A stretch of 64,000 nt of DNA, taken from assembly GCA_050011815.1 (NCBI GenBank), contig JBEKIJ010000001.1, positions 62,001 to 126,000 on the forward strand, given 5' to 3'. The position numbers were made by a program, and so were the translations under genes. The DNA comes from Chersky-840 sp050011815 (GTDB lineage Bacteria; Actinomycetota; Acidimicrobiia; Acidimicrobiales; UBA8190). Below are positions 51,491 through 59,005 of this stretch, one piece after another. Positions within the stretch are counted from its first letter, which is position 1; each line of letters begins with the position of its first letter. Below the pieces are notes generated by a model. The model worked only from the letters and a program-made list of their open reading frames with translations, was not told the DNA's origin and ran no database searches.

Positions 51491-52408
51491 TTACGAGTAG
51501 AGCGTCCCGGTGTTGACAACCGGTGAGGCTGGCTGGTCGCCGCAGAGAACGACCATCAGGTTGCTCACCATCGCGGCCTTGCGTTCCTCGTCGAGGTCGA
51601 CGATGCCGCGCTCACTCAGCCGGGCAAGCGCCATTTCGACCATCCCGACCGCGCCGTCGACGATCCGGGAGCGGGCTGCGACGACCGCGTTGGCCTGCTG
51701 TCTGCGCAGCATGGCTTGCGCAATCTCCGAGGCGTAGGCGAGATGGCTGATGCGCACCTCGACGATCTCGATGCCGGCGATGCCGACTCGCTGGGCCACC
51801 TCGGCGGCGAGTTCGCCCGCGACGACGTCGGTCGAGCCACGGAGCGAGAGGCCGTCCTCGGTGGGGTTGTCGTAGGGATGCGTCGTGGCAACGTGCCGTA
51901 ACGCCGACTCGGCCTGGACCCGCACGAAATTCAGGAAGTCCTCGACCGCATAGAGCGCGCGCGAGGTATCGGCAACCTGCCACACGACGATGGCGGCGAT
52001 CTCCACGGGATTGCCCTCCGCGTCATTGACCTTCAGGTGATTCGTCTCGAAGTTCCTGACCCGAATGCTCACGTTCCGGCGGTCGGTCAGGGGGACGAGC
52101 CACCACAGGCCGGTGCGACGCACGGTGCCGATGTAGCTGCCGAAGAACCGCACCACCCTGGTTTGGCCGGGCTGCACGATCACCAGCGAGGCCAAGATGA
52201 TGACGGCGGGCACGATGGGAAGGATGGTGAAGTCCTTGGCCGAGCTCTCGGCCAGGAAGCCCGCCCCGACGCCGCAGGCGGCGACGACGAGGACGCCCAG
52301 CCAGCCGTTGATGGCCCACGCCTGTCGCTCCCGGATCTCGACGTGGGGGGAGGAGTGACCGATGGTTGAGGTTTCGGGGTCGCTGACGGACCGGACCGAC
52401 TGGTTCAT
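51491..52408 (-). CDS. SPFH/band 7 domain membrane protein
   Basis: 305 residues from ATG 52408 (GGAGGA 3 nt upstream). Two N-terminal membrane segments (GWLGVLVVAACGVGAGFLAE; LPIVPAVIILASLVIV), then a band 7 domain with VVRFFGSYIGTVRRTGLWWLVPL, VRNFETNHLKVNDAEGNPVEI and the GIEIVEVRISHLAYASEIAQAMLRRQQANAVVAAR helix. SPFH proteins form membrane microdomain cages that control proteases or membrane order. Pairing with an RHH protein is recurrent in actinobacteria as I recall; the purpose of the pair is unknown. Confidence 0.9.
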   Translation of the reverse strand: MNQSVRSVSDPETSTIGHSSPHVEIRERQAWAINGWLGVLVVAACGVGAGFLAESSAKDFTILPIVPAVIILASLVIVQPGQTRVVRFFGSYIGTVRRTGLWWLVPLTDRRNVSIRVRNFETNHLKVNDAEGNPVEIAAIVVWQVADTSRALYAVEDFLNFVRVQAESALRHVATTHPYDNPTEDGLSLRGSTDVVAGELAAEVAQRVGIAGIEIVEVRISHLAYASEIAQAMLRRQQANAVVAARSRIVDGAVGMVEMALARLSERGIVDLDEERKAAMVSNLMVVLCGDQPASPVVNTGTLYS

Positions 52409-52433
52409 GAGTCCTCCTGCTGAGCGCTCTTCA

Positions 52434-52464
52434 AGAAAGTGATATCAAATAGATATCACTTTCT
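52434..52464 (-). promoter_or_regulatory. 13-5-13 perfect palindrome upstream of the SPFH-RHH operon
   Basis: AGAAAGTGATATC (52434-52446), spacer AAATA, GATATCACTTTCT (52452-52464), 25 bp before the SPFH start. It is AT-rich in GC-rich surroundings and would overlap the promoter of the SPFH gene. Perfect symmetry over 13 bp per arm suggests a high-affinity site for two protein dimers, most simply the RHH protein of the same operon. Confidence 0.75.
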
Positions 52465-52803
52465 GATCCGCCGTACAAGAGGTCAGGCCAGGTTTGGTGA
52501 CCGCTCGGATGGCCGCCATCAGGGACGGGCGAGCGTCGGGGTCTCGGATGCGCCCGTCAGTGCTCGATCGGTCCCCCTGAATGTGGCGTCGACTCGTCCA
52601 TATCGGCGGTCGGCGCCAAGACCTCGGTCGGTGCCGGAGCCGTGCAGGTACGACCCGCCTTCGAGAACAGCTCCAACACTGTGCACCTCCCTCTGGAATC
52701 GAGAGGAGGTCGATTCGCCCCGACGAACTGGTAGACCACAAAGGTTGGAACCACCGGGCACGAGGACACATCCGACTGCCCCCGTGCGGTGAAGGAGCCG
52801 CTC
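52465..52803. other. 339-bp gap upstream of the SRPBCC gene
   Basis: No convincing gene. A minus-strand frame (about 52557-52780) has some protein-like stretches but no identifiable motif or start. A ribosome-binding site (AAGGAG) for the next gene is at the end of the gap. Confidence 0.4.
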
Positions 52804-53262
52804 ATGGCGAAGCAGATCCAGATTTCCCGCGACATCCACGCAGGGCCGGGGGAGGTCTATGGCGCGATCTCGGACGTGACCCGCATGGGCGAATGGTCAG
52901 AGGAGTGCTACGCGTGTGAATGGCACGCGGGATTCGACGCAGCGGTTGTCGGTGCCACCTTTGAGGGACACAACCGCAACGGCGATCACGAATGGACCAC
53001 GCAGGGCAGAGTCATCGAGGCCGATCCGGGGCGCGCCTTCGCCTTTGAGTGCTCGATGATGGACTTCCACTACTCGACATGGGGATATCGCATCGAGCCC
53101 ACCGAACTGGGGTGCGCGGTCACGGAGTGGAGCGAGGATCTGAGGCCCGAGTCGGTCCTGGAGTTCAGCACGCGACTCTCGGGTGTCACCGACCGGGCCG
53201 GTCGCAACCGCCAGACGATGAGCCTGACGCTCGAACGTCTCGCCGCCGCTCTCGAACGCTGA
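52804..53262 (+). CDS. SRPBCC-family polyketide-cyclase-like protein
   Basis: 152 residues from ATG 52804, with AAGGAG 7 nt upstream. N-terminus KQIQISRDIHAGPGEVYGAISDVTRMGEWSEECYACEW is the standard opening of the SRPBCC/polyketide-cyclase 2 family, with the hydrophobic cavity strands following (TTQGRVIEADPGRAFAFEC). Substrate or ligand unknown. Monocistronic; followed by a 500-bp non-coding stretch with a hydrolase fragment and a long palindrome. Confidence 0.85.
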   Translation: MAKQIQISRDIHAGPGEVYGAISDVTRMGEWSEECYACEWHAGFDAAVVGATFEGHNRNGDHEWTTQGRVIEADPGRAFAFECSMMDFHYSTWGYRIEPTELGCAVTEWSEDLRPESVLEFSTRLSGVTDRAGRNRQTMSLTLERLAAALER

Positions 53263-53371
53263 TCGGGCCGGCGCCCCGCCCGAGCTCGTCGCCGTCCGCC
53301 GCCCGGGGATCTCTTGTCGCTGCCCCTCGCCAGGTCGTCGGGAGCCGGTAGGCGTGACGTCGACCCTCCGC

Positions 53372-53527
53372 TGTCACGGGCAGGAGGTTGTCGACACGGG
53401 GCACCAACGACGTGGCCGTCTTGGAAGAGAAATCCGTGCCCGACACCGGGGTACAGGACGAGGTCGGCACCGCCAACGGTGGTGGTCAGCAGCTGATCGT
53501 TGGCGACCGGGTCCAACGCGTCGTCCT
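53372..53527 (-). pseudogene. frameshifted C-terminal remnant of an alpha/beta hydrolase
   Basis: Minus strand. One frame reads DPVANDQLLTTTVGGADLVL then YPGVGHGFLFQD, the closing part of alpha/beta hydrolases with the catalytic His in GxGHGF; similarity then continues in a different frame as ATSLVPRVDNLLP, the usual last helix (FVPRVDAFL). The rest of the gene is missing. Reading the two frames together indicates a decayed gene. Confidence 0.5.
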
Positions 53528-53661
53528 GTCTTTGTCGTGAGTGGGCGCGTGGGGTCATCGCCGGCCGGCCGGCCGCTCCTGGTACGGACAGTCGATTTCT
53601 TGACGGGTTTCTCTGTCCCGACCTCACGGCCACGGCCAGCGCCACCAGAGGTCGGAGGTCG

Positions 53662-53699
53662 CGCACACCCTGCCTCCGGCGCCGGAGGCAGGGTGTGCG
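53662..53699. terminator. 38-bp perfect palindrome, probable bidirectional terminator
   Basis: Left arm 53662-53680 (CGCACACCCTGCCTCCGGC) and right arm 53681-53699 (GCCGGAGGCAGGGTGTGCG) are exact reverse complements with no spacer. It lies between convergent genes (SRPBCC plus, secreted repeat protein minus), so termination in both directions is the simplest role. No T-run follows. Confidence 0.65.
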
Positions 53700-53762
53700 A
53701 CCCGTGATCCGATTACCGCCCGTTGTGGCGGGCGGTGAGTCGGCGAGTACTGCCCAGCGGGA

Positions 53763-54278
53763 CTACCCGCCGTTGACGGGGGTGTTGGTGTTGATCAACG
53801 GGGACCCCGATGACCCTGCCCCGGATGTGGGGCTCTGGGCCTGGACGGGGGCGGTGGTGTTGACCAGCGTCCCCGTGGTGCCCGAACCTCCGGACCCTGT
53901 CCCGCTCCCGGTGTCATTGACGGGGGCGTTGGTGTTGACCAACGGAGACCCCGATGACGTCCGTCCGGATGTGGGGTTCTGGGCCTGGACGGGGGCGTTG
54001 GTATTGACCACCGTGCCGGTCGTCGTGCCACCGCCGGTTCCACCTGCGGGTGCAGGGTTGGACGCGGAGGTCGCATTGGCGTTGTCGGCAGCCGGCGCCG
54101 TGGAGCTCTTCTGAGCCCCGGCGGTCGATTGGGCCGCCGGTGAGGCGGCAACGCCGTTCGAGCACGAGCCCGCGAAGGCGGGTGTGGTCGAGGACAGCAG
54201 TGCCACTCCGGCTCCGGCGAGCCCGAACAGGGACGCGCTCACGGCAATGGCACGGGCGCGCTTCGTAATGGTCTTCAT
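53763..54278 (-). CDS. secreted protein with two 48-residue tandem repeats
   Basis: 171 residues from ATG 54278 (AAGGAG upstream). Signal peptide: KTITKRARAIAVSASLFGLAGAGVALL... cleaved after TPAFA. The mature part is Ala/Ser/Thr/Gly/Asn-rich with one Cys near its start (GSCSNGV). Two repeats of exactly 48 residues (144 bp) occur: TVVNTNAPVQAQNPTSGRTS and TLVNTTAPVQAQSPTSGAGS, each continuing to SGSPLxNTNxPVN. Pattern resembles surface-assembling repeat proteins, but no known family is recognised. Confidence 0.75.
   Translation of the reverse strand: MKTITKRARAIAVSASLFGLAGAGVALLSSTTPAFAGSCSNGVAASPAAQSTAGAQKSSTAPAADNANATSASNPAPAGGTGGGTTTGTVVNTNAPVQAQNPTSGRTSSGSPLVNTNAPVNDTGSGTGSGGSGTTGTLVNTTAPVQAQSPTSGAGSSGSPLINTNTPVNGG
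53790..54065 (-). repeat. 144-bp imperfect tandem repeat within the secreted protein gene
   Basis: Two copies with the same phase (for example TTGATCAACGGGGACCCCGA from 53791 and TTGACCAACGGAGACCCCGA from 53935), differing mostly at single bases. The units lie within one reading frame, so copy number could vary without frameshift. Confidence 0.7.
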
Positions 54279-54359
54279 TTTCACGTACTCCTTTGAGTGG
54301 TTGTCGTTGCCTATTGGCTGGTCGCGGCGAATGGCCGCGTGCGTGCTCAACAGGAACGG

Positions 54360-55121
54360 CTAACCAGGAGGGGAGTACCTCAGATCGAAGACGCGCAACG
54401 GTGTCTTCTCCCGTGCCAGGAGCATGGCTCCGAGAACGAGCACAGGCAGCAGCAGGCTCGTCGGCGGGAGTGCTCCGAAGGGGTTGGCTCCCTGACTCTG
54501 CGACGAATACCCGGCCGTCTCATTGGCCGTCAGGGGAGGAATCTGTGAACGATGCGAGTGAACCGGAGAAGGGCCGGCCGGGCCGGCCGGGCCGGGCGAG
54601 CCCGGGTGGGGGACCGCCGTGGGGGCCAGGGGTGACGCCATCCCCGGCGAGTCGATCGTGACCGTCACGGGTGTTGTGCCGACCTGCGTCGACGGCGGGG
54701 CCATCGATGTGCCCAGGCTCGTGGCGGGGAGGCTCGCGGTCAGGGTGCCCAGCGGGGCGCCGGCCAGGTTGTGCACGGTCGTCGTCAGGGGTTGGGTGAC
54801 GTGGTGCACGGTGTCGATCACAGGAGCTGCGGGGCTCGCCGTGGCCGCAACGACGCTCGAGACGGCTTCCAGGGCGTGGCGGGCGGGCGCCGTGATCGCC
54901 CGGCCCGCCGTCGTGGCGGGGCCGAGAGCGGGTGTGGCCAGCGTGACCGGTGTGGGCGGGGGGGCCGCATCGGCAGCGCCTGCGAATGCGGCGGACAGGG
55001 CGATGCCCACCACCACACCGGCGGTGCCACCACCCAGGAGCAGCACTGCCCGCCACAACCTGCGGTGAGGACGTGGCGGCGCCGTGCTCGGGTGGTCCTC
55101 GGCCGGCCCCTGCGTCATCAC
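54360..55121 (-). CDS. membrane-spanning Pro/Ala/Thr-rich protein
   Basis: 253 residues. A basic cytoplasmic N-terminus (PRPHRRLWRAV), a membrane segment or uncleaved signal (LLLGGGTAGVVVGIALSAAFAG), about 150 residues rich in Ala/Pro/Thr/Val, a GPAGPAGPSP patch, and a C-terminal hydrophobic segment TSLLLPVLVLGAMLLA followed by basic residues. The plan resembles a surface protein anchored at both ends. No family recognised. Same strand as, and 81 bp upstream of, the secreted repeat protein; possibly an operon. Confidence 0.65.
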   Translation of the reverse strand: MMTQGPAEDHPSTAPPRPHRRLWRAVLLLGGGTAGVVVGIALSAAFAGAADAAPPPTPVTLATPALGPATTAGRAITAPARHALEAVSSVVAATASPAAPVIDTVHHVTQPLTTTVHNLAGAPLGTLTASLPATSLGTSMAPPSTQVGTTPVTVTIDSPGMASPLAPTAVPHPGSPGPAGPAGPSPVHSHRSQIPPLTANETAGYSSQSQGANPFGALPPTSLLLPVLVLGAMLLAREKTPLRVFDLRYSPPG

Positions 55122-55133
55122 GGAGGCATGGTA

Positions 55134-55166
55134 CCACTTAAAGTGGACTTATAAACACATTAAGTG
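55134..55166 (-). promoter_or_regulatory. AT-rich promoter with CCACTT-A-AAGTGG inverted repeat
   Basis: Perfect 6-1-6 inverted repeat at 55134-55146, 12 bp before ATG 55121, next to TTTATAAG and a further TTAAGTG half-site at 55160-55166. Contrast with the GC-rich neighbourhood suggests a real promoter-operator of the membrane-protein gene. Confidence 0.45.
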
Positions 55167-55207
55167 AGCAACGGACCTGGCCAGAAAGGCTCGGGTCACC
55201 CGAAGGG

Positions 55208-55696
55208 TCAGGCCTGTTGGCGCACCCGGTGGGCCGTCGATACCAGGCCGCGGTGCCCAGGCCGATGCCGCACCTCCACGTCTCTCGGACCGACCGGCTC
55301 CCCGCACGCGCCACAGACCAGCACCGCCTCGGCGGCCGAGCCACAGGCCTTGTGGGTGACCTTCAGCGGTGGGCCCGAAGCAGCAGCGTGTTTGTCCCCC
55401 CATTGCCGCATGGCGGTGAGGACGGGCCAGAGATCGCGGCCCTTGTCGGTGAGCCGGTAGTCGTCTCGGGGCGGGTGCTCGGAATAGGGGACCCGGGTCA
55501 GGACGCCGGCGTCCACGAGCCGGGCCAGGCGCTGCTGGAGGATGTTTCGTGAGATCCCCAATCGCCGCTGGAATTCGTCGAAGCGGCTCACGCCCAAGAA
55601 GACGTCCCGGACGATGAGCATGCTCCACCACTCGCCCACGACCTCGAGACATTGGGCCACCGAGCAGTCCATGTCGGCGAAGCTCTTGCGTTCCAC
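55208..55696 (-). CDS. HxlR-family transcriptional regulator
   Basis: 162 residues from GTG 55696, which gives the standard VERKSFADMDCSVAQCLEVVGEWWSMLIVRDVFLG start. HxlR winged helix with LGISRNILQQRLARLVDAGVL and the wing YSEHPPRDDYRLTDKGRDLWP. A C-terminal CxxC pair (VLVCGACGEPV) may bind zinc. TAGGCT is 7 nt upstream. Divergent from the MFS gene, with the shared operator between them. Confidence 0.92.
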   Translation of the reverse strand: MERKSFADMDCSVAQCLEVVGEWWSMLIVRDVFLGVSRFDEFQRRLGISRNILQQRLARLVDAGVLTRVPYSEHPPRDDYRLTDKGRDLWPVLTAMRQWGDKHAAASGPPLKVTHKACGSAAEAVLVCGACGEPVGPRDVEVRHRPGHRGLVSTAHRVRQQA

Positions 55697-55703
55697 CCTG
55701 GTC

Positions 55704-55752
55704 AGCCTAGTGAGTTGCATGATCGAATGCAATCTCCTACAGTGCGTTGCAT
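55704..55752. promoter_or_regulatory. HxlR/MFS divergent promoter with TTGCAT-N6-ATGCAA operator
   Basis: Two leaderless promoters face outward: TAGGCT (55704-55709, minus, 7 nt to hxlR GTG) and TACAGT (55738-55743, plus, 7 nt to MFS ATG 55751). Between them lies the inverted repeat TTGCAT (55715-55720) N6 ATGCAA (55727-55732), and a third TTGCAT (55747-55752) overlaps the MFS start codon. A dimeric HxlR protein bound here would block both promoters. Confidence 0.65.
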
Positions 55753-57262
55753 GAGAAAATCCTCCTCGGTGGCGGCGGGGACGATGCCCGCGGTCGGGTC
55801 GCGCAGCACGGCGATCTTCGTCGTGACCGCGCTCGGAGCCTTCATGGCGTCGCTCGACCTCTCCATCGTGAACGTGGCCTTCCCCGCCCTCGAGCGGTCC
55901 TTCCCCCATGACTCCCGGGCCGCCCTGGCGTGGGTGATCACCGGCTACAGCATCGTCTTCGGGTCTTTGCTGGTGACGGCGGGACGCAGCGCCGACCGCA
56001 TCGGGCGCCGGCGCGTGTTCTTTGCGGGATTGGGCGTGTTCAGCCTGGGGTCGGCACTGTGCGGCCTGGCGCCGTCGGTGAGCCTTCTGGTGGCGGGGCG
56101 CCTCATCCAGGGCTGCGGGGCCGCCGCCATGCTGCCCGCTTCTCTGGGTCTGCTCCTCGGCGCCTTCCCGAGCGAACGCCGCTCCCAGGTGGTGGCGATG
56201 TGGGGCGGCGTGGGAGCCCTGGCGGTGGCCACCGGTCCTTCCCTCGGTGCGCTTCTGATCACGGCCGGTGGATGGCGGTGGGCGTTCTACGTCAACCTCC
56301 CCATCGGCGCCCTGGCCTGGATGGTCGGCCGGCGCGTCCTGAGCGACTCCAAGTCCGACGAAGGGCGCGCCCGACCCGACTTCCTCGGCGTGGTGCTGGT
56401 GAGCACCGCCCTGGGCGCGCTGGTCCTGGGCATCTCCGAAGCACCGAGCTGGGGCTGGTCGAGCGGCAGGGTCGTGGCGTGCTTCGCCGCCGCCGCCGTC
56501 CTCGGTGCAGCCTTCCTCTACCGCTCGGCGCACCACCCGGCGCCGGTGTTGGACCTCACCCTCTTCTCGGCCCGGTCCTTCAGCGTGGCCAACGCCGCCA
56601 CCTTGCTCTATGCCATGGGCTTCTTCGCCATGCTCCTCGGCAACATCCTCTTCCTGACCTCGGTGTGGCACTACACCATCTTGCGGGCGGGCTTGGCCGT
56701 CACCCCCGGGCCATTGGTGGTGGCCGTCGTGTCGGGCCCGGCCGGTCGGATCGCCGCCCGCGTCGGGTTCCGGCGGGTCCTGCTCGTGGGGACGGCGTGC
56801 TTCGCGGGAGGGCTCGTCTGGTACGCGACCCGGATCGGCGCCGACCCGTCCTATCTGGCGCGCTGGTTGCCGGCCACGCTGATCACCGGTCTCGGGATCG
56901 GGCTCACCTTCCCGGTGCTCAGCGCGGCGGCGGTGTCGAGCCTGCATCCCGAGCGCTTCGCCGTCGGGAGCGCGGTGAACCAGACGGCCCGCCAGGTGGG
57001 GGGAGCGATCGGCGTGGCCTTGCTCGTCGTGATCCTGGGGACCCCGCACACACCGGCTGTCGCCCTCGACAACTTCCGACACCTGTGGTGGTACGCGGCC
57101 TCGATGGCACTGCTGTCGGGCCTGGCGTGCTCACTCCTGCGGCCCGGGAGAGCGACGGCGCCTCGAAGAGCCCCGGTGCAGCAGGTGCTGACCTCGAGCG
57201 GCGCCCCCGTGGGCCTCGAGGACCCGCCCCCACCCGCGCCCTTGTCCCGCACCACCGCCTGA
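55751..57262 (+). CDS. MFS drug transporter, DHA2 (14-TM) family
   Basis: 503 residues, about 14 membrane helices. Motif A-like GRSADRIGRRRVF, the LDLSIVNVAFPALE motif in helix 1 (Asp of LDxTIVNVALP) and motif C-like GPSLGALLITAGGWRWAFYVNLPIG all place it in the DHA2 family of proton-coupled multidrug exporters. Divergent HxlR regulator suggests inducible export of a toxic compound. The C-terminal tail is Pro-rich. Confidence 0.92.
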   Translation: MRKSSSVAAGTMPAVGSRSTAIFVVTALGAFMASLDLSIVNVAFPALERSFPHDSRAALAWVITGYSIVFGSLLVTAGRSADRIGRRRVFFAGLGVFSLGSALCGLAPSVSLLVAGRLIQGCGAAAMLPASLGLLLGAFPSERRSQVVAMWGGVGALAVATGPSLGALLITAGGWRWAFYVNLPIGALAWMVGRRVLSDSKSDEGRARPDFLGVVLVSTALGALVLGISEAPSWGWSSGRVVACFAAAAVLGAAFLYRSAHHPAPVLDLTLFSARSFSVANAATLLYAMGFFAMLLGNILFLTSVWHYTILRAGLAVTPGPLVVAVVSGPAGRIAARVGFRRVLLVGTACFAGGLVWYATRIGADPSYLARWLPATLITGLGIGLTFPVLSAAAVSSLHPERFAVGSAVNQTARQVGGAIGVALLVVILGTPHTPAVALDNFRHLWWYAASMALLSGLACSLLRPGRATAPRRAPVQQVLTSSGAPVGLEDPPPPAPLSRTTA

Positions 57263-57291
57263 CCACGCCCGTCCGGGTGGCGCCGCCGTCG

Positions 57292-57843
57292 TCAGTGCAG
57301 GACGACGCGGACGAGGAGGACGCCTCCGCCCAAGAGGGCGCCCAACACGATCTGGGTGATCCGTTGCGCGCCCGTGATCGGGCTCCGCAGCGTGGCGATG
57401 ATCTCGAACGCGGCGAGCGCGGCGGCGCTGGTCCACAGGGCCGCGTTCACCCCGGCCTGCAGCGAGACCCCGGCCATCCACAACACGATCAGCACCGCGA
57501 TGGGGAGGGCTGCTCCTTTCACGATGGATCCCTCGTGCAAGAAGGCCCGCCATAGCCGGTCCATCGAGAGGGTCTCTCGCATCTTGAGACGGTCGCCGAC
57601 CACCGTGGCGTAGGTGTGCGCCAGCCAGTAGAGGCCGAGGATGATCACCGTGGCCTCGATGGTGTCGGGAAAGGTCTCTCGTCGGGTGCTCTCCGCCGCC
57701 AGCACGGCCCCGACCGCGATCGTCCCGTAGATCACGCCCGAGGGATTGTCCTCGGGCTCCACCCACCTCGAGACGGCGGCCGCAAGACCCCCGATGCGCC
57801 GGTGGGGACGACGGCGGGCGGGCGGCGAATCTGGGTTGGTCAT
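57292..57843 (-). CDS. four-helix membrane protein of unknown function
   Basis: 183 residues; basic Pro/Arg-rich N-terminus, then four or five hydrophobic segments (for example VIYGTIAVGAVLAAES and ALPIAVLIVLWMAGVSL). Conserved-looking polar residues (LAHTYATVVGDRL, HEGSIVKGA) inside segments resemble a common actinobacterial membrane protein family, but I cannot name it. Convergent with the MFS gene. No operon partner on either side is obvious. Confidence 0.75.
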   Translation of the reverse strand: MTNPDSPPARRRPHRRIGGLAAAVSRWVEPEDNPSGVIYGTIAVGAVLAAESTRRETFPDTIEATVIILGLYWLAHTYATVVGDRLKMRETLSMDRLWRAFLHEGSIVKGAALPIAVLIVLWMAGVSLQAGVNAALWTSAAALAAFEIIATLRSPITGAQRITQIVLGALLGGGVLLVRVVLH

Positions 57844-57921
57844 TCCCGCATCATGCCGCCCGGTCGCCGCCGAAGAGCAAGCTCGGCCGACCCCCTCCCT
57901 CGGTCTCGACCGCCAGGGGCC

Positions 57922-59001
57922 TCAGGGCGAGACCGAGGCTCCGGTCGCCGCCGACCGATAGGCGGCGTCGACGAGCTCGTGAGCGCGCAGGGCGTCGTCG
58001 AAGCCCGGCGAGGCGGGGGTGCCGTCCTGGACGCATCGCACCCAGTGACGGTCGGCGGGATAGGTGTAGAAGACGAAGTCCCGGCGCGCCAGCCCGAGGG
58101 TCTCGAAGTGCGCGGTGCGCAGCTCGTCGAGATCCGGTCGCTCAGGCTCGGCGTCGGGCCGTTGCACCAGGAAGCTGTCCTCGGTCGCGCCCACGATGAA
58201 GTCCGTGGTGGCCTCGACGGCCGCGCCTTCGAAGAAGACCTCGAAGCGGCGTTCCTCGCGTCCCCGAACGCCGTTGAAGACGCTGAGGATGGTGCCGACG
58301 ACACCCGAGGCGTGCTCCACCATGACGGCGGCGACGTCCTCGACGTCGTACCCGAACACGTCCCGCGTTCGGGCCGAGACCCGCACCGCGGGACCGAAGA
58401 GCCAGCACACGATGTCCGCGGCATGGATCGAGTGCTCGAGGAGGGCGCCCCCGCCGGCCTGGGCCCTCTCCGAACGCCACGAGCTGTGGCCCGGCACCAC
58501 AGCACCCGTGGGCCAATACTGGTCGTCGCGCAGTGTGTAGGCCATGGGGGCGCCCAGCTCGGCGGACACCACGAGTCGGCGGATGCCGTTGACGATGGGG
58601 TGAAAGCGCGAATGGAACCCGACCTGGGCAGGGCGTGTCGTGGCCGCCACCGCGGCGCAGATCTCTCTGACCTCGGCAAAGGTGGGCGCCAAGGGCTTCT
58701 CGCAGAACAGTGCCTTGCCCGACGCCAGGGTCTCGAGCACCAGGTCGCGGTGTGTCGACGTCGGTGAGGTGATCATGACGGCGTCGATGGCGGGGTCTTC
58801 GATCACGCGCCGGGGATCGGCGGTCAGGTACTCGAAAGGACAGTTTCGGGCCGTGGCAGCTCGCGACTGCTCGGCGGGGTCAGCGGCCCCCACCGCCACG
58901 ACCTCGCCGTCCTCGGACATCATGCGGAGTCCGTCGGCGTGGATCTGGCCGATCATCCCGCAGCCGACGAGCCCGATCCGCAGCGGTCGACCCCCGGTCA
59001 C
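57922..59001 (-). CDS. Gfo/Idh/MocA-family oxidoreductase
   Basis: 359 residues from GTG 59001, 4 nt after the acyltransferase stop. N-terminal Rossmann domain RIGLVGCGMIGQIHADGL, the EKPLAPT motif with the catalytic-site Lys, and the C-terminal GGGALLEHSIHAADIVCWLFG (His of the GHxxD motif; usual Asp preceding is Glu-His-Ser). Substrate is probably a sugar or inositol derivative, but it could act on a lipid-linked substrate given its operon partner. Confidence 0.9.
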   Translation of the reverse strand: MTGGRPLRIGLVGCGMIGQIHADGLRMMSEDGEVVAVGAADPAEQSRAATARNCPFEYLTADPRRVIEDPAIDAVMITSPTSTHRDLVLETLASGKALFCEKPLAPTFAEVREICAAVAATTRPAQVGFHSRFHPIVNGIRRLVVSAELGAPMAYTLRDDQYWPTGAVVPGHSSWRSERAQAGGGALLEHSIHAADIVCWLFGPAVRVSARTRDVFGYDVEDVAAVMVEHASGVVGTILSVFNGVRGREERRFEVFFEGAAVEATTDFIVGATEDSFLVQRPDAEPERPDLDELRTAHFETLGLARRDFVFYTYPADRHWVRCVQDGTPASPGFDDALRAHELVDAAYRSAATGASVSP

Positions 59002-59005
59002 TCCC

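Noticed and set aside
52557..52839. Minus-strand frames that vaguely suggest a formylglycine-enzyme or regulator fragment
   Set aside because: Matches to family motifs (GGSY, GxxRxG) are too short and not in order.
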